A stretch of 21,490 nt of DNA from Scalindua_A sp046757465 (lineage in GTDB: Bacteria > Planctomycetota > Brocadiia > Brocadiales > Scalinduaceae): contig JBHHYH010000056.1 of NCBI GenBank assembly GCA_046757465.1, positions 1 through 21,490 of the forward strand, written 5' to 3'. Below the pieces are notes generated by a model. That model was given only the letters and a program-made list of their open reading frames with translations, was not told the origin of the DNA and ran no database searches. Made by a program: the position numbers and the translations under genes. Below, piece after piece: positions 7,757 to 13,809 of the stretch (the stretch's first letter is position 1; each line of letters starts with the position of its first letter).

Positions 7757-7842
7757 GCCTTCTTATTCAAACTTTCTTTGGAATCGGGCTTATTCACTTG
7801 ATTCGTCTCAGGCAACTTTAACTGTGATGCATTCGTACCCAC
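7633..7842 (-). CDS. QN-repeat small protein, array member 3 (N-terminally replaced)
   Basis: A 69-residue frame opening with GTG just after the stop of the 3D-domain gene, with which it may be translationally coupled. It lacks the conserved MKVxxNQQV leader. The last 39 residues (from DSVFKNVNVFKDIVLQDVGQ to PINTLA) are nearly identical to the end of the member at 8431, and the DNA there is part of the 170-bp repeat. The first 30 residues (beginning MGTNASQLKLPETNQVNKPD) are unrelated to the other members. No ribosome site of its own is clear. It may be a functional chimera or a 3' fragment left by recombination; I lean to a fragment. Confidence 0.5.
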   Translation of the reverse strand: MGTNASQLKLPETNQVNKPDSKESLNKKADSVFKNVNVFKDIVLQDVGQKGGSVSAGERDEAGPINTLA

Positions 7843-7845
7843 TAG

Positions 7846-8274
7846 TTAAATACCAAAACGTGTAAAAACAGGTTTATCAATACAGTAAACAACCATCTTT
7901 TTTACACCAAACTTCAGAGCCTGTTTATGACTTGCAAACCATATATCAATATGTTTTCCCTTTATTGCCCTTCCTACATCCTCAGCCCTGAAAGTAGTGT
8001 TGGGAAATCCTTCTATCTTAAGCCTACTCCCCAATCTTATTACGTTCCTATCCACAGCCACAGTTCCCCACTTTGCCTCTTTGCCTGTTGCCGTAATCCC
8101 ATACCACCTGTCTGAAGGTTTTTTATTACAACATTTTTCACACGAACAGTAAGCGGTTGCCGTAAGCACCTCAGCCCTCAAATTGTTAACTAAAAGCGGG
8201 TCTAGCACCAATGCCAATATTCCAATAGTAAATCTGGTAACGTAAATTAGATAAATTATTTTGATAGATTTCAT
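7846..8274 (-). CDS. 3D (Asp-Asp-Asp) domain protein, exported
   Basis: A 142-residue protein with an N-terminal hydrophobic segment (about 8-29) followed by a 3D domain. The typical opening TATAYCSCEKCC (residues 38-49) and the three aspartates D75 (VAVDRNVI), D99 (AEDVG) and D110 (HIDIWF) are all present. This double-psi beta-barrel fold occurs in peptidoglycan lytic transglycosylases of the MltA, YuiC and Rpf2 type, so cleavage of glycan strands in the periplasm is the likely role. Length fits a stand-alone 3D protein. It is the only member of this region with a clear enzymatic fold. It ends four bases before the next small gene (7633-7842) and lies between array members, so the pair may be co-transcribed. 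Confidence 0.85.
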   Translation of the reverse strand: MKSIKIIYLIYVTRFTIGILALVLDPLLVNNLRAEVLTATAYCSCEKCCNKKPSDRWYGITATGKEAKWGTVAVDRNVIRLGSRLKIEGFPNTTFRAEDVGRAIKGKHIDIWFASHKQALKFGVKKMVVYCIDKPVFTRFGI

Positions 8275-8323
8275 TTTGTCACCTAAACTTAGAGTTAATA
8301 ATCTCCTTATCTTTATACTGCTT

Positions 8324-8383
8324 TTATTGAAAGTTTTTATTCTTTAAGTAAAATTTAATGACATCTTTCCAAGTCACGATACC
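8324..8383 (-). pseudogene. Orphan 3' fragment of a CBS-domain gene
   Basis: Read on the minus strand this stretch encodes GIVTWKDVIKFYLKNKNFQ followed by a stop. It matches the last 19 codons of the CBS protein at 7104 (GILTWKDILKYYLKNKNRQ). Nothing upstream continues the frame: at 8384-8386 the sequence switches abruptly into the 170-bp repeat. It is therefore a duplicated and truncated CBS gene end, marking a recombination junction. Confidence 0.8.
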
Positions 8384-8385
8384 TT

Positions 8386-8554
8386 CCCTCTAAAAAATCC
8401 CCTCTCAAATGGACCTTTAGTCTAAGGGACTTAAGCCAAAGTGTTGATTGGCCCAGCTTCAGCTCTCTCCCCCGCAGAAACAGAACCACCTTTCTGGCCA
8501 ACATCCTGGAGCACTATATCTTTAAATACATTCACATTCTTGAAAACAGAATCC
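8386..8554. repeat. 170-bp direct repeat, copy 2
   Basis: This is the partner of 7587-7756 and spans the 3' end of the gene at 8431. Its left edge abuts the orphan CBS fragment directly, leaving even less of the terminator hairpin than copy 1. About 97% identity over 170 bases indicates a recent duplication or gene conversion. Confidence 0.9.
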
Positions 8555-8823
8555 TTCTCTATATTCAATCCTTCCTTCTTGAAACCAAAATCGTCCTCTA
8601 TTCCTTCATCCTTGGCATTCTGGCCGATATTCTGGTAACCTATATCTTTGAATGCATTTTCCAAACCAAAGGCCTTCTTTAATTCTTTAGCTTCGGCATC
8701 CTGGCGGACTAATTGCCCAATATTGTTAATTTCGACATCCTTACCGTAATTCTGGAAACCAGGCTTTATAGGCTTTAATACCTCTGGTCTTGTAATTACT
8801 TGTTGGTTCACAGTTACTTTCAA
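8431..8823 (-). CDS. QN-repeat small protein, array member 4 (TTG start)
   Basis: A 130-residue member with the full conserved N-terminus (MKVTVNQQVITRPEVLKPIK, then GFQNYGKDVEINNIGQLV) and the AKELKKAFGLENAFKDIGYQ block. The start codon is TTG at 8821-8823, where members 1 and 2 have ATG. GGAAAG lies about 10 bases before it. The C-terminal 39 residues are shared with the 7633 gene, so this protein looks like the parent or the hybrid of that exchange. It ends PINTLA. There are no cysteines and no signal peptide. No complete terminator hairpin follows, because the recombination junction at 8384 replaced it. The function is unknown; expression may be lower than that of its paralogues. Confidence 0.7.
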   Translation of the reverse strand: MKVTVNQQVITRPEVLKPIKPGFQNYGKDVEINNIGQLVRQDAEAKELKKAFGLENAFKDIGYQNIGQNAKDEGIEDDFGFKKEGLNIEKDSVFKNVNVFKDIVLQDVGQKGGSVSAGERAEAGPINTLA

Positions 8824-8885
8824 TTTTTCTACTTTCCTTCTTTAAGTTTGTTTTTCTTTTAATGAAACCATCCTTTTTTAATTCA

Positions 8886-8912
8886 AAAGGGATGGCGGTT
8901 TGCCATCCCCTT
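8886..8912 (-). terminator. Intrinsic terminator, cassette type (one mismatch)
   Basis: The same GGGATGGC/GCCATCCC stem as at 5841 and 6445, with one mismatch toward the base and a run of T on the minus strand. It ends the gene at 8952-9161 and precedes the leader of the 8431 gene. Confidence 0.7.
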
Positions 8913-8951
8913 GAAAAGACATTTCTCTAGTAGAACCTTCAGTATCATGAC

Positions 8952-9161
8952 TTAGGCGAAAACGTTGATTGTCCCACCCTTCTGACCGGCATCTTGGGCC
9001 CCGAACTCTGACTCTTCCTCACTTTTCTGTTCTACATCCTGTAACTCGGACTCGGAGTCTTTCTGACCCACATTCTTGAAGCCAATAATAGTCTTCTCAC
9101 TATTCTGGCCGATATTCTGGAACCCTAGGTTGGAGATTCCTGAGTTTATACTTACTTCCAT
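8952..9161 (-). CDS. QN-repeat small protein, array member 5 (short form)
   Basis: The start is placed at 9161 because AGGAGG stands about 9 bases before that ATG; an upstream in-frame ATG at 9284 would add 41 residues. The 69-residue product begins MEVSINSGISNLGFQNIGQN and is almost all repeat: GFQNIGQN, GFKNVGQK, LQDVEQK and AQDAGQK, spaced about 12-14 residues apart. It ends TINVFA. It therefore shows the repeat unit of the family in its simplest form, without the long conserved N-terminus of members 1, 2 and 4. Many Glu and Ser residues fill the spacers. No function is recognised. Confidence 0.65.
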   Translation of the reverse strand: MEVSINSGISNLGFQNIGQNSEKTIIGFKNVGQKDSESELQDVEQKSEEESEFGAQDAGQKGGTINVFA

Positions 9162-9301
9162 TATCACATACCTCCTTTCATTAAGTTTGTTTTTGTCTAA
9201 AATGAAGCCACCTGTATTTATATCAAAATGTATGCCAATGTCCATTAGGTTACACAAAACAATAAATCCATTCCTTGTTAACATATTACATATATAGGAC
9301 G

Positions 9302-9647
9302 TACGCCAATAAAACCAATCTTTATGTAGCCATGATCCATCGAATCAAAGGTGTGTGAGATGGGGTAAAATACCCCGGTAATTCGAATAGCGATCAATGA
9401 TAATTTGTGGAACTCATGAAGTATTAAGATGTTATGGGAAAAAAGGGGTAAAACCCCTCACTGGGGTATTTCCCCCCCCCACCTAAAAAGGGATGGGAAA
9501 GAGTAATAAATCAAAATGTTAGAGTCCATGTTTAACTTTTCTCACAAAATATAAATATCACCTAGTCCTAGCTAGATGACCATTTCTTAAACCTCTTAGC
9601 TCTTTGACTATGAAATTTCATTTTTTGGTGATTTATTTAGAAATAAA
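9302..9647. other. Intergenic stretch with GGGGTA/TACCCC palindromes
   Basis: No gene is supported here. A 6-bp stem GGGGTA-AAA-TACCCC lies at 9362-9376. A cluster of GGGG/CCCC blocks spans about 9445-9480 and ends in nine consecutive C. A half copy of the cassette terminator (AAAAGGGATGGG) follows at about 9485. Bases 9503-9585 align with 7033-7107, including CTAGCTAG, and look like a broken copy of that stretch. Confidence 0.5.
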
Positions 9648-9675
9648 AAGGAGTGGTAAAGTAAAACCACTCCTT
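9648..9675 (-). terminator. Intrinsic terminator after the acidic exported protein
   Basis: A perfect 10-bp stem (AAGGAGTGGT / ACCACTCCTT) with an 8-base loop. On the minus strand it is followed by a T-rich run, about 100 bases after the stop of the gene at 9779-9988. Confidence 0.8.
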
Positions 9676-9778
9676 AAATGTAAGGAAATCTATTATAGGT
9701 GAAATTTTCAATATTAATAATGAAATGGTGCAGCATCTCTGGATATGGAAAGTTCCTCTTGACTGCCAGCTACCGGAG

Positions 9779-9988
9779 CTACTCTTCCATATATTCCTCT
9801 TCTTCAATTAATTCAGCCTCAGATTCTGCCTCGGCTACAACTTCCTCTTCTACAGTTTCAGAAGGAACCTCTTCCTTTTCATATTCTTCATACGCTTCAC
9901 CTAATTCTTCGTATGCAATGCCCATAGAGGTAAAACCCATAACAGCAAGTCCAATAATTAACATGTAGATGAATTTGCTAACCTTCAT
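9779..9988 (-). CDS. Small exported polyglutamate protein
   Basis: A 69-residue protein with a typical signal peptide (residues 1-25, ending SMGIA). The mature part of about 44 residues contains 22 glutamates and hardly any basic residues. Such a polyanion could bind divalent metal or a basic partner such as a cytochrome. The signal peptide MKVSKFIYMLIIGLAVMGFT closely resembles that of the HAO-family cytochrome at 10744 (MNISRLICMLVVGLVINGFT). This suggests common export, or origin by copying a signal-peptide exon-like block. An AAAGAAG element precedes the ATG. A terminator follows at 9648. The gene is probably real because signal peptide, ribosome site and terminator agree, but no family is known to me. 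Confidence 0.65.
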   Translation of the reverse strand: MKVSKFIYMLIIGLAVMGFTSMGIAYEELGEAYEEYEKEEVPSETVEEEVVAEAESEAELIEEEEYMEE

Positions 9989-10051
9989 TTTTGCTTCTTT
10001 TAGTTATAGGATTTCCTTGAGCACGAAGAATTGCTACCCTGATTATTACTT

Positions 10052-10126
10052 TTATTTACAATCAAACAAGATTTGATAAAAGTGAGGTTTTTCTTCCAGT
10101 TTGAGCCAGTTAAATACGGTAACCAT
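10052..10126 (-). pseudogene. Truncated paralogue of the small gene at 4461-4613
   Basis: The minus strand encodes a 24-codon frame ending at TAA 10052-10054. From residue 5 it reads FNWLKLEEKPHFYQILFDCK, which aligns with FDWLKLKEKSYIHQISLDC at 4461-4613. The helix that follows in the longer copy is missing. Upstream bases of both copies also share ATAATAG...AAATCAAG. A perfect 12-bp palindrome AGAAGCGCTTCT lies just upstream, near 10150-10161. This is either a decayed copy or a shorter peptide of the same family. Confidence 0.5.
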
Positions 10127-10273
10127 TGGTAATTTTGAGTATTATACTAGAAGCGCTTCTTGCTTTTGTACTTGATTTAAATAATTTGCAACTCTATTAT
10201 TAATACCCTTTTAAACTACATAGAATGTGAATAGTAAATATATATTTTTTAAATTTTTTTTAAGGAGATTTTA

Positions 10274-10618
10274 ATGAAAATTATAGTTAAATCTTTTATG
10301 GTATCATTAGTTATTCTTTTTTTATTCATAGGATACCAATCACAGCAAACAGCCATAAGCAGTGAATCCAATGAACATGTTTGCACTGCGTGTGAAAAGG
10401 GACAGTCAGGCGAAACTGTATGGTGTGATACTTGCAATGCTGGCTTTATAGATGGGAAGAAAATAGATTGCAAGAGTTGTTTTGATGGTAAATCTGGGAA
10501 AAGTGTTTGGTGTAAATCTTGCAATGCTGGTTATGTAAATAGCGAGAAAATTACTTGCAAAGGTTGTTTTGACAGCAAAACAAAAGGAACAATTTGCGAA
10601 ACATGTCAAAAGAAGTAA
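10274..10618 (+). CDS. Exported Cys-rich protein with six CxxC motifs
   Basis: The 114-residue protein starts with a signal peptide or anchor (about 1-27) after a strong AAGGAG site. The rest holds six CxxC pairs at residues 37-40, 51-54, 66-69, 80-83, 95-98 and 108-111. They form two and a half copies of a unit of about 29 residues: VWCxxCNAGFxxxxKIxCKxCF. None is followed by His, so these are not heme-binding sites. The spacing resembles zinc ribbons or the DnaJ-type CxxCxxG module. A periplasmic zinc- or iron-binding or thiol-redox protein is plausible. It lies between the acidic exported protein and the octaheme cytochrome, in a cluster of exported proteins. A hairpin at 10622 ends it. 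Confidence 0.75.
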   Translation: MKIIVKSFMVSLVILFLFIGYQSQQTAISSESNEHVCTACEKGQSGETVWCDTCNAGFIDGKKIDCKSCFDGKSGKSVWCKSCNAGYVNSEKITCKGCFDSKTKGTICETCQKK

Positions 10619-10621
10619 TAG

Positions 10622-10647
10622 GGGTGATACAGGATACCCCATCACCC
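10622..10647 (+). terminator. Intrinsic terminator after the CxxC protein
   Basis: A stem GGGTGAT / ATCACCC with a 12-base loop, followed by TTATCTTTT, a few bases after the stop at 10616-10618. It separates this gene from the cytochrome gene, which has its own AGGAGG-like ribosome site at about 10729. Confidence 0.65.
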
Positions 10648-10743
10648 TTATCTTTTATGGTAATAAAATAAGAAGGCATTCTTTTATTAATAAGTATATT
10701 TTTTAGTAATGTGTGTCTTGAATAGTAAGGAGGGTTAAAAAGA

Positions 10744-12234
10744 ATGAATATAAGTAGACTCATTTGCATGTTAGTTGTAGGACTTGTCATTAATGGCTTC
10801 ACTACTATATGGTTGGAGGCGGGTGACAAAATGGACAAAGGCGTAGGGCCATATGCAGAATATTGGAAGCCAATACCAACACATAAGTATTGGGTACCTA
10901 ATTACTTTTACACCCCACCTGCCAAACCAGAGGGTGTCTATAGCAGAAATGATTGTGTTGTCTGCCATAAGGCAATTAATCCCCTTCTTGTAAAGATATG
11001 GGAGGATAGCAGCCATGCTGACTTTAGCAAACTTCTCCCTTATCAAAAGGAATTTCTAAGGGAGATAAAGGAGTCTCTTGGTAAAGACATAACTGAGGTT
11101 AGCTGTATTGATTGTCACGGTGGGGTTGGGGTAGAACAAATTGAACATGCAAAGGAACTGGTAATGCCTGCATCGGAACGCTGTGGGGAATGTCATAAGA
11201 GAGAATTTGAAGAGTTCGAGTCTGAGAAAAAAGTCGGTATACCAGACTGGCCTGAAGGCAGGGAGAGCCATGCAAAATCTTACGACGCAGGGATTGAGGT
11301 TGATGTATGGGCAGCTCAGGATAAGAACGTCGTTCAGGGATGTGACATGTGTCACAATATCCAGCATAAATGCGATAGCTGCCATACCAGACACGCATTT
11401 AAGGCGTCAGAGGCACGCAGGCCCGAGGCGTGTGCTACCTGTCACAACGGACCTGACCATCCAGACATTGAAGATTTTACAAATTCAAAACACGGCACAA
11501 TATATAAGATTGAAGGGCATCAATGGGATTGGAATAAGCAGCTCAAAGATTATTCTGCTCCTGCCCCAACATGTGCCTTCTGCCACATGCAGTTTAAGGG
11601 CAAGTTTACACACAATATGGTCCAAAAGGCAATTATGGGTGAGGGTGATGTCCTCTTCTACAACAATCTCTTTGAGAACCCACCCGTTAAACCAACCGAA
11701 TACATAAACAATAGTCCAGAACTGCTTTCAAGGAGAGAGGCATGGATAGAGACGTGCAGGTTGTGTCATTCCAAAATATTTGCAAGGGGATATCTAACAT
11801 CAATGGACCTTGCATCTGATTCTGTTTTTGCTTATGTAAAGGAATCCTTTGACCTTTTAAAATCGTTGCATGAGGAAAAAGCACTTTATCCAATGCCGGA
11901 GAATCGTCCACATGCCCCAGCCCCTGTAGAGGAAAAGTGGCCTGAGACACTGGGCGGATTTTATAGTGAATTCTGGGCAAAAGATGGCAATCCAAGCAGG
12001 ATTGAAAAGGACTTTCTTTATCTATGGGAGAATGATGCATTTCTTATCCGGAAGGGTTTAGCTCATTCAAACCCAAACGCATTTACATACATCTCATGGT
12101 CAAACATGCTGAAGAAATACATAGACATGCAGAGCGAGGCCTTTACGCTAAGGAGGCTACATACCCTCGAAAAAAGGGCTAAACTTCCCTGGCCTTTCAG
12201 ATTCCTTATCCCTAAAGGAGAGAAGAAAGAGTAG
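10744..12234 (+). CDS. Octaheme cytochrome c of the hydroxylamine oxidoreductase (HAO) family
   Basis: The 496-residue protein has a signal peptide (about 1-26) and exactly eight CxxCH heme sites, at residues 71, 121, 147, 200, 210, 230, 277 and 338. The number, the 4-5-6 cluster and the long heme-free C-terminal helical part match HAO, a trimeric enzyme oxidising hydroxylamine or, in anammox bacteria, also hydroxylamine and NO in the anammoxosome or periplasm. Oxidising members carry a C-terminal tyrosine cross-linked to the fourth heme (P460); reductive members lack it. Here the best candidate is Y449 in AHSNPNAFTYISW, in the expected late position, so an oxidative role is favoured, but alignment is needed. 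No C-terminal membrane anchor is seen. AAGGAGGG precedes the ATG. It stands apart from other catalytic genes, as anammox HAO paralogues often do. Confidence 0.88.
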   Translation: MNISRLICMLVVGLVINGFTTIWLEAGDKMDKGVGPYAEYWKPIPTHKYWVPNYFYTPPAKPEGVYSRNDCVVCHKAINPLLVKIWEDSSHADFSKLLPYQKEFLREIKESLGKDITEVSCIDCHGGVGVEQIEHAKELVMPASERCGECHKREFEEFESEKKVGIPDWPEGRESHAKSYDAGIEVDVWAAQDKNVVQGCDMCHNIQHKCDSCHTRHAFKASEARRPEACATCHNGPDHPDIEDFTNSKHGTIYKIEGHQWDWNKQLKDYSAPAPTCAFCHMQFKGKFTHNMVQKAIMGEGDVLFYNNLFENPPVKPTEYINNSPELLSRREAWIETCRLCHSKIFARGYLTSMDLASDSVFAYVKESFDLLKSLHEEKALYPMPENRPHAPAPVEEKWPETLGGFYSEFWAKDGNPSRIEKDFLYLWENDAFLIRKGLAHSNPNAFTYISWSNMLKKYIDMQSEAFTLRRLHTLEKRAKLPWPFRFLIPKGEKKE

Positions 12235-12327
12235 GAACTTCAAAATACTCAACGGAAATAAAGAAGACTGTTAAACTATGCTTTCCTTTCAAATGGTAAG
12301 ATGTTCAATTGACAATAATAGGAACAG

Positions 12328-12483
12328 CCCCCATTCCTAGCTTACGTAAGGAAGCTATGGGGGTCGCCCGTACCGGTACCTGCCCGACTATGTCATTCAG
12401 GCGGGCGGACGGGGGCAGGCTAAGATTCTCGATACTCATTTTGATCGGAGATCAAGCCTGATTATGTCTAACCTTCGGTTAGA
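12328..12483. repeat. Cluster of three inverted repeats, partly GC-rich
   Basis: Three stem-loops follow the cytochrome gene. The first has arms CCCCCAT and ATGGGGG (12328-12363) enclosing AGCTT/AAGCT. The second has arms CCTGCCC and GGGCAGG (12379-12419) with an inner GCCCG/CGGGC. The third is TCTAACC-TTC-GGTTAGA (12467-12483). The middle part is much more GC-rich than its surroundings and looks like a dispersed palindromic element. The first or third could end transcription of the cytochrome gene, though neither has a strong T run. The remainder of 12235-12596 shows nothing else. Confidence 0.55.
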
Positions 12484-12596
12484 GGGTAATTTTAACTCAG
12501 GACTATCTTTGATAAAGATACATCTTGACAAGATGCCAAAGAATTGTCATCCTGACATAAAAGCTTTATCAAATTGTCTACACAACAAACATAAAA

Positions 12597-12953
12597 ATGC
12601 CTGATGAAATAAAGTTAAATAAAATTGGTCCTTTAAAACGACGGGAAACTCCTCTTGATTCAAAAAGAAAAAAGGACAAGCAAGAGCATAAACACAAGGA
12701 AAAGGCTGGAGACCATTTTCAGGACCTGGCCAAAGCCGCTGAGCTTGCTCATGATACTCTGGAAAAAAACAATTCTCCTTATAGATTTAGTGTTTATCAA
12801 AGGGAAGGAGAGGTTTTTATTGATATAGTGATCATTGATGAAGACGGCAAAATTAAGGAAACAAAGAAGAAGAATATTACTCACGAGGAATTTTCAACCT
12901 GGCTGAACCATATTGAACAAGGCGAAGGGCTTTTTTTTGATACAACCGTATAA
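12597..12953 (+). CDS. Small hypothetical protein, weakly FlaG-like
   Basis: A 118-residue protein with a highly charged N-terminal half (KRKKDKQEHKHKEK, residues about 23-36), a helical middle and a compact C-terminal part. The stretch YRFSVYQREGEVFIDIVIID (about 62-81) followed by DGKIKETKKKNITHEEF has the strand-turn-strand look of FlaG-type proteins (RFSVDE...VVKVID..TGEVIR). That likeness is weak, and no flagellar gene is nearby. There is no signal peptide. No ribosome site precedes the ATG, so the start may differ. It is preceded by the palindrome cluster and followed by about 290 bases without a gene. Coding is likely from its amino-acid pattern; the function is unknown. Confidence 0.55.
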   Translation: MPDEIKLNKIGPLKRRETPLDSKRKKDKQEHKHKEKAGDHFQDLAKAAELAHDTLEKNNSPYRFSVYQREGEVFIDIVIIDEDGKIKETKKKNITHEEFSTWLNHIEQGEGLFFDTTV

Positions 12954-13245
12954 CCTTATTATTTGCGATTTGACATGTAGTAAGCGCTTTCAATTTTAAA
13001 TATACTAAATACAATTTCTGCATTATGATAAGATAAAATTATTGTAAGATTAATCTAGTGAATTCCTAGAAAGTTTCCAGAAGAGATACCATAAACAGAA
13101 TTGTATTGACCTAACAAAAACGTGGAGAGAAAAAGGTAAGTTTAAGACTCCAGAAAGAAGGAAATTTTGCTCAGCAATAATAAAATTCGCTGCCTCTGTG
13201 TTGGAAAGAATTTTGTAAGTATTTAAATTTTTTCAATCGGATTCC

Positions 13246-13806
13246 TTAAGACGGCAATTTATATTTTTTTATGCCTTCTCTGTATAGATCATTACCTTTT
13301 GTATCGTTAATGACAATTGCCGGAAAGTTTACGACTTCTAGCTCGCGTATGGCCTCTGTTTCAAGGTCTTCAAATGCAATAATTCTGGCTTTCTTTATTG
13401 TCCTCGCTATAAGGGCTGCCGCCCCACCCACCGCAGCAAGATAAATTGCCTTATATCTTTTCATTGCTTCTATTACGTCTTCCGACCTGCCGCCTTTCCC
13501 GATTGTACCCTTAAGTCCCATCTTAATAAGAGTTGGGGTATATGTGTCCATCCTGTAGCTTGTCGTTGGGCCTGCAGAACCAATCGGCTGTCCTGGCTTT
13601 GCAGGAGAAGGACCGACGTAATAAAGCAATTGTCCTCTAAGGTCAAAAGGCAAATCCTCTCCTTTCTCAATCAATTCCAGGAGTCTTTTATGCGCAGTAT
13701 CTCTCGCTGTATATAATATTCCCTTAATCAGAACCTTATCACCAACCTGTAACTTTTCAATATCGGAATCGTTCAGTGGTGGTTTTAAATTAATGTACTC
13801 TATCAT
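13246..13806 (-). CDS. Class I fumarate hydratase (or tartrate dehydratase), beta subunit
   Basis: The 186-residue protein is the C-terminal (beta) half of the iron-sulfur class I hydro-lyases. The substrate-binding stretch LYYVGPSPAKPGQPIGSAGP (about 61-80), TTSYRMD just after it, and the GKGG motif near residue 104 are all typical. With the alpha subunit it adds water to fumarate to give malate in the citric acid cycle. L-tartrate dehydratase and mesaconase share this architecture and cannot be excluded. It begins 3 bases after the stop of the alpha gene, so translation is coupled. Length fits the two-subunit form found in archaea and many anaerobes, as opposed to the fused E. coli FumA/FumB. 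Confidence 0.9.
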   Translation of the reverse strand: MIEYINLKPPLNDSDIEKLQVGDKVLIKGILYTARDTAHKRLLELIEKGEDLPFDLRGQLLYYVGPSPAKPGQPIGSAGPTTSYRMDTYTPTLIKMGLKGTIGKGGRSEDVIEAMKRYKAIYLAAVGGAAALIARTIKKARIIAFEDLETEAIRELEVVNFPAIVINDTKGNDLYREGIKKYKLPS

Positions 13807-13809
13807 AGA

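Noticed and set aside
7633..7842. LPETN near the N-terminus as a sortase signal
   Set aside because: It is at the wrong end, with no signal peptide, no membrane segment and no Gly in the last motif position.
5841..9161. Reading the repeated cassettes as a CRISPR array
   Set aside because: Units are whole genes of different sizes with coding repeats; no short identical repeats with unique spacers and no cas genes.
9699..9968. Serine-rich plus-strand frame
   Set aside because: Antisense shadow of the polyglutamate gene (GAA/GAG read as TTC/CTC).
10274..10618. CxxC protein as a multiheme cytochrome
   Set aside because: None of the six CxxC motifs is followed by His.
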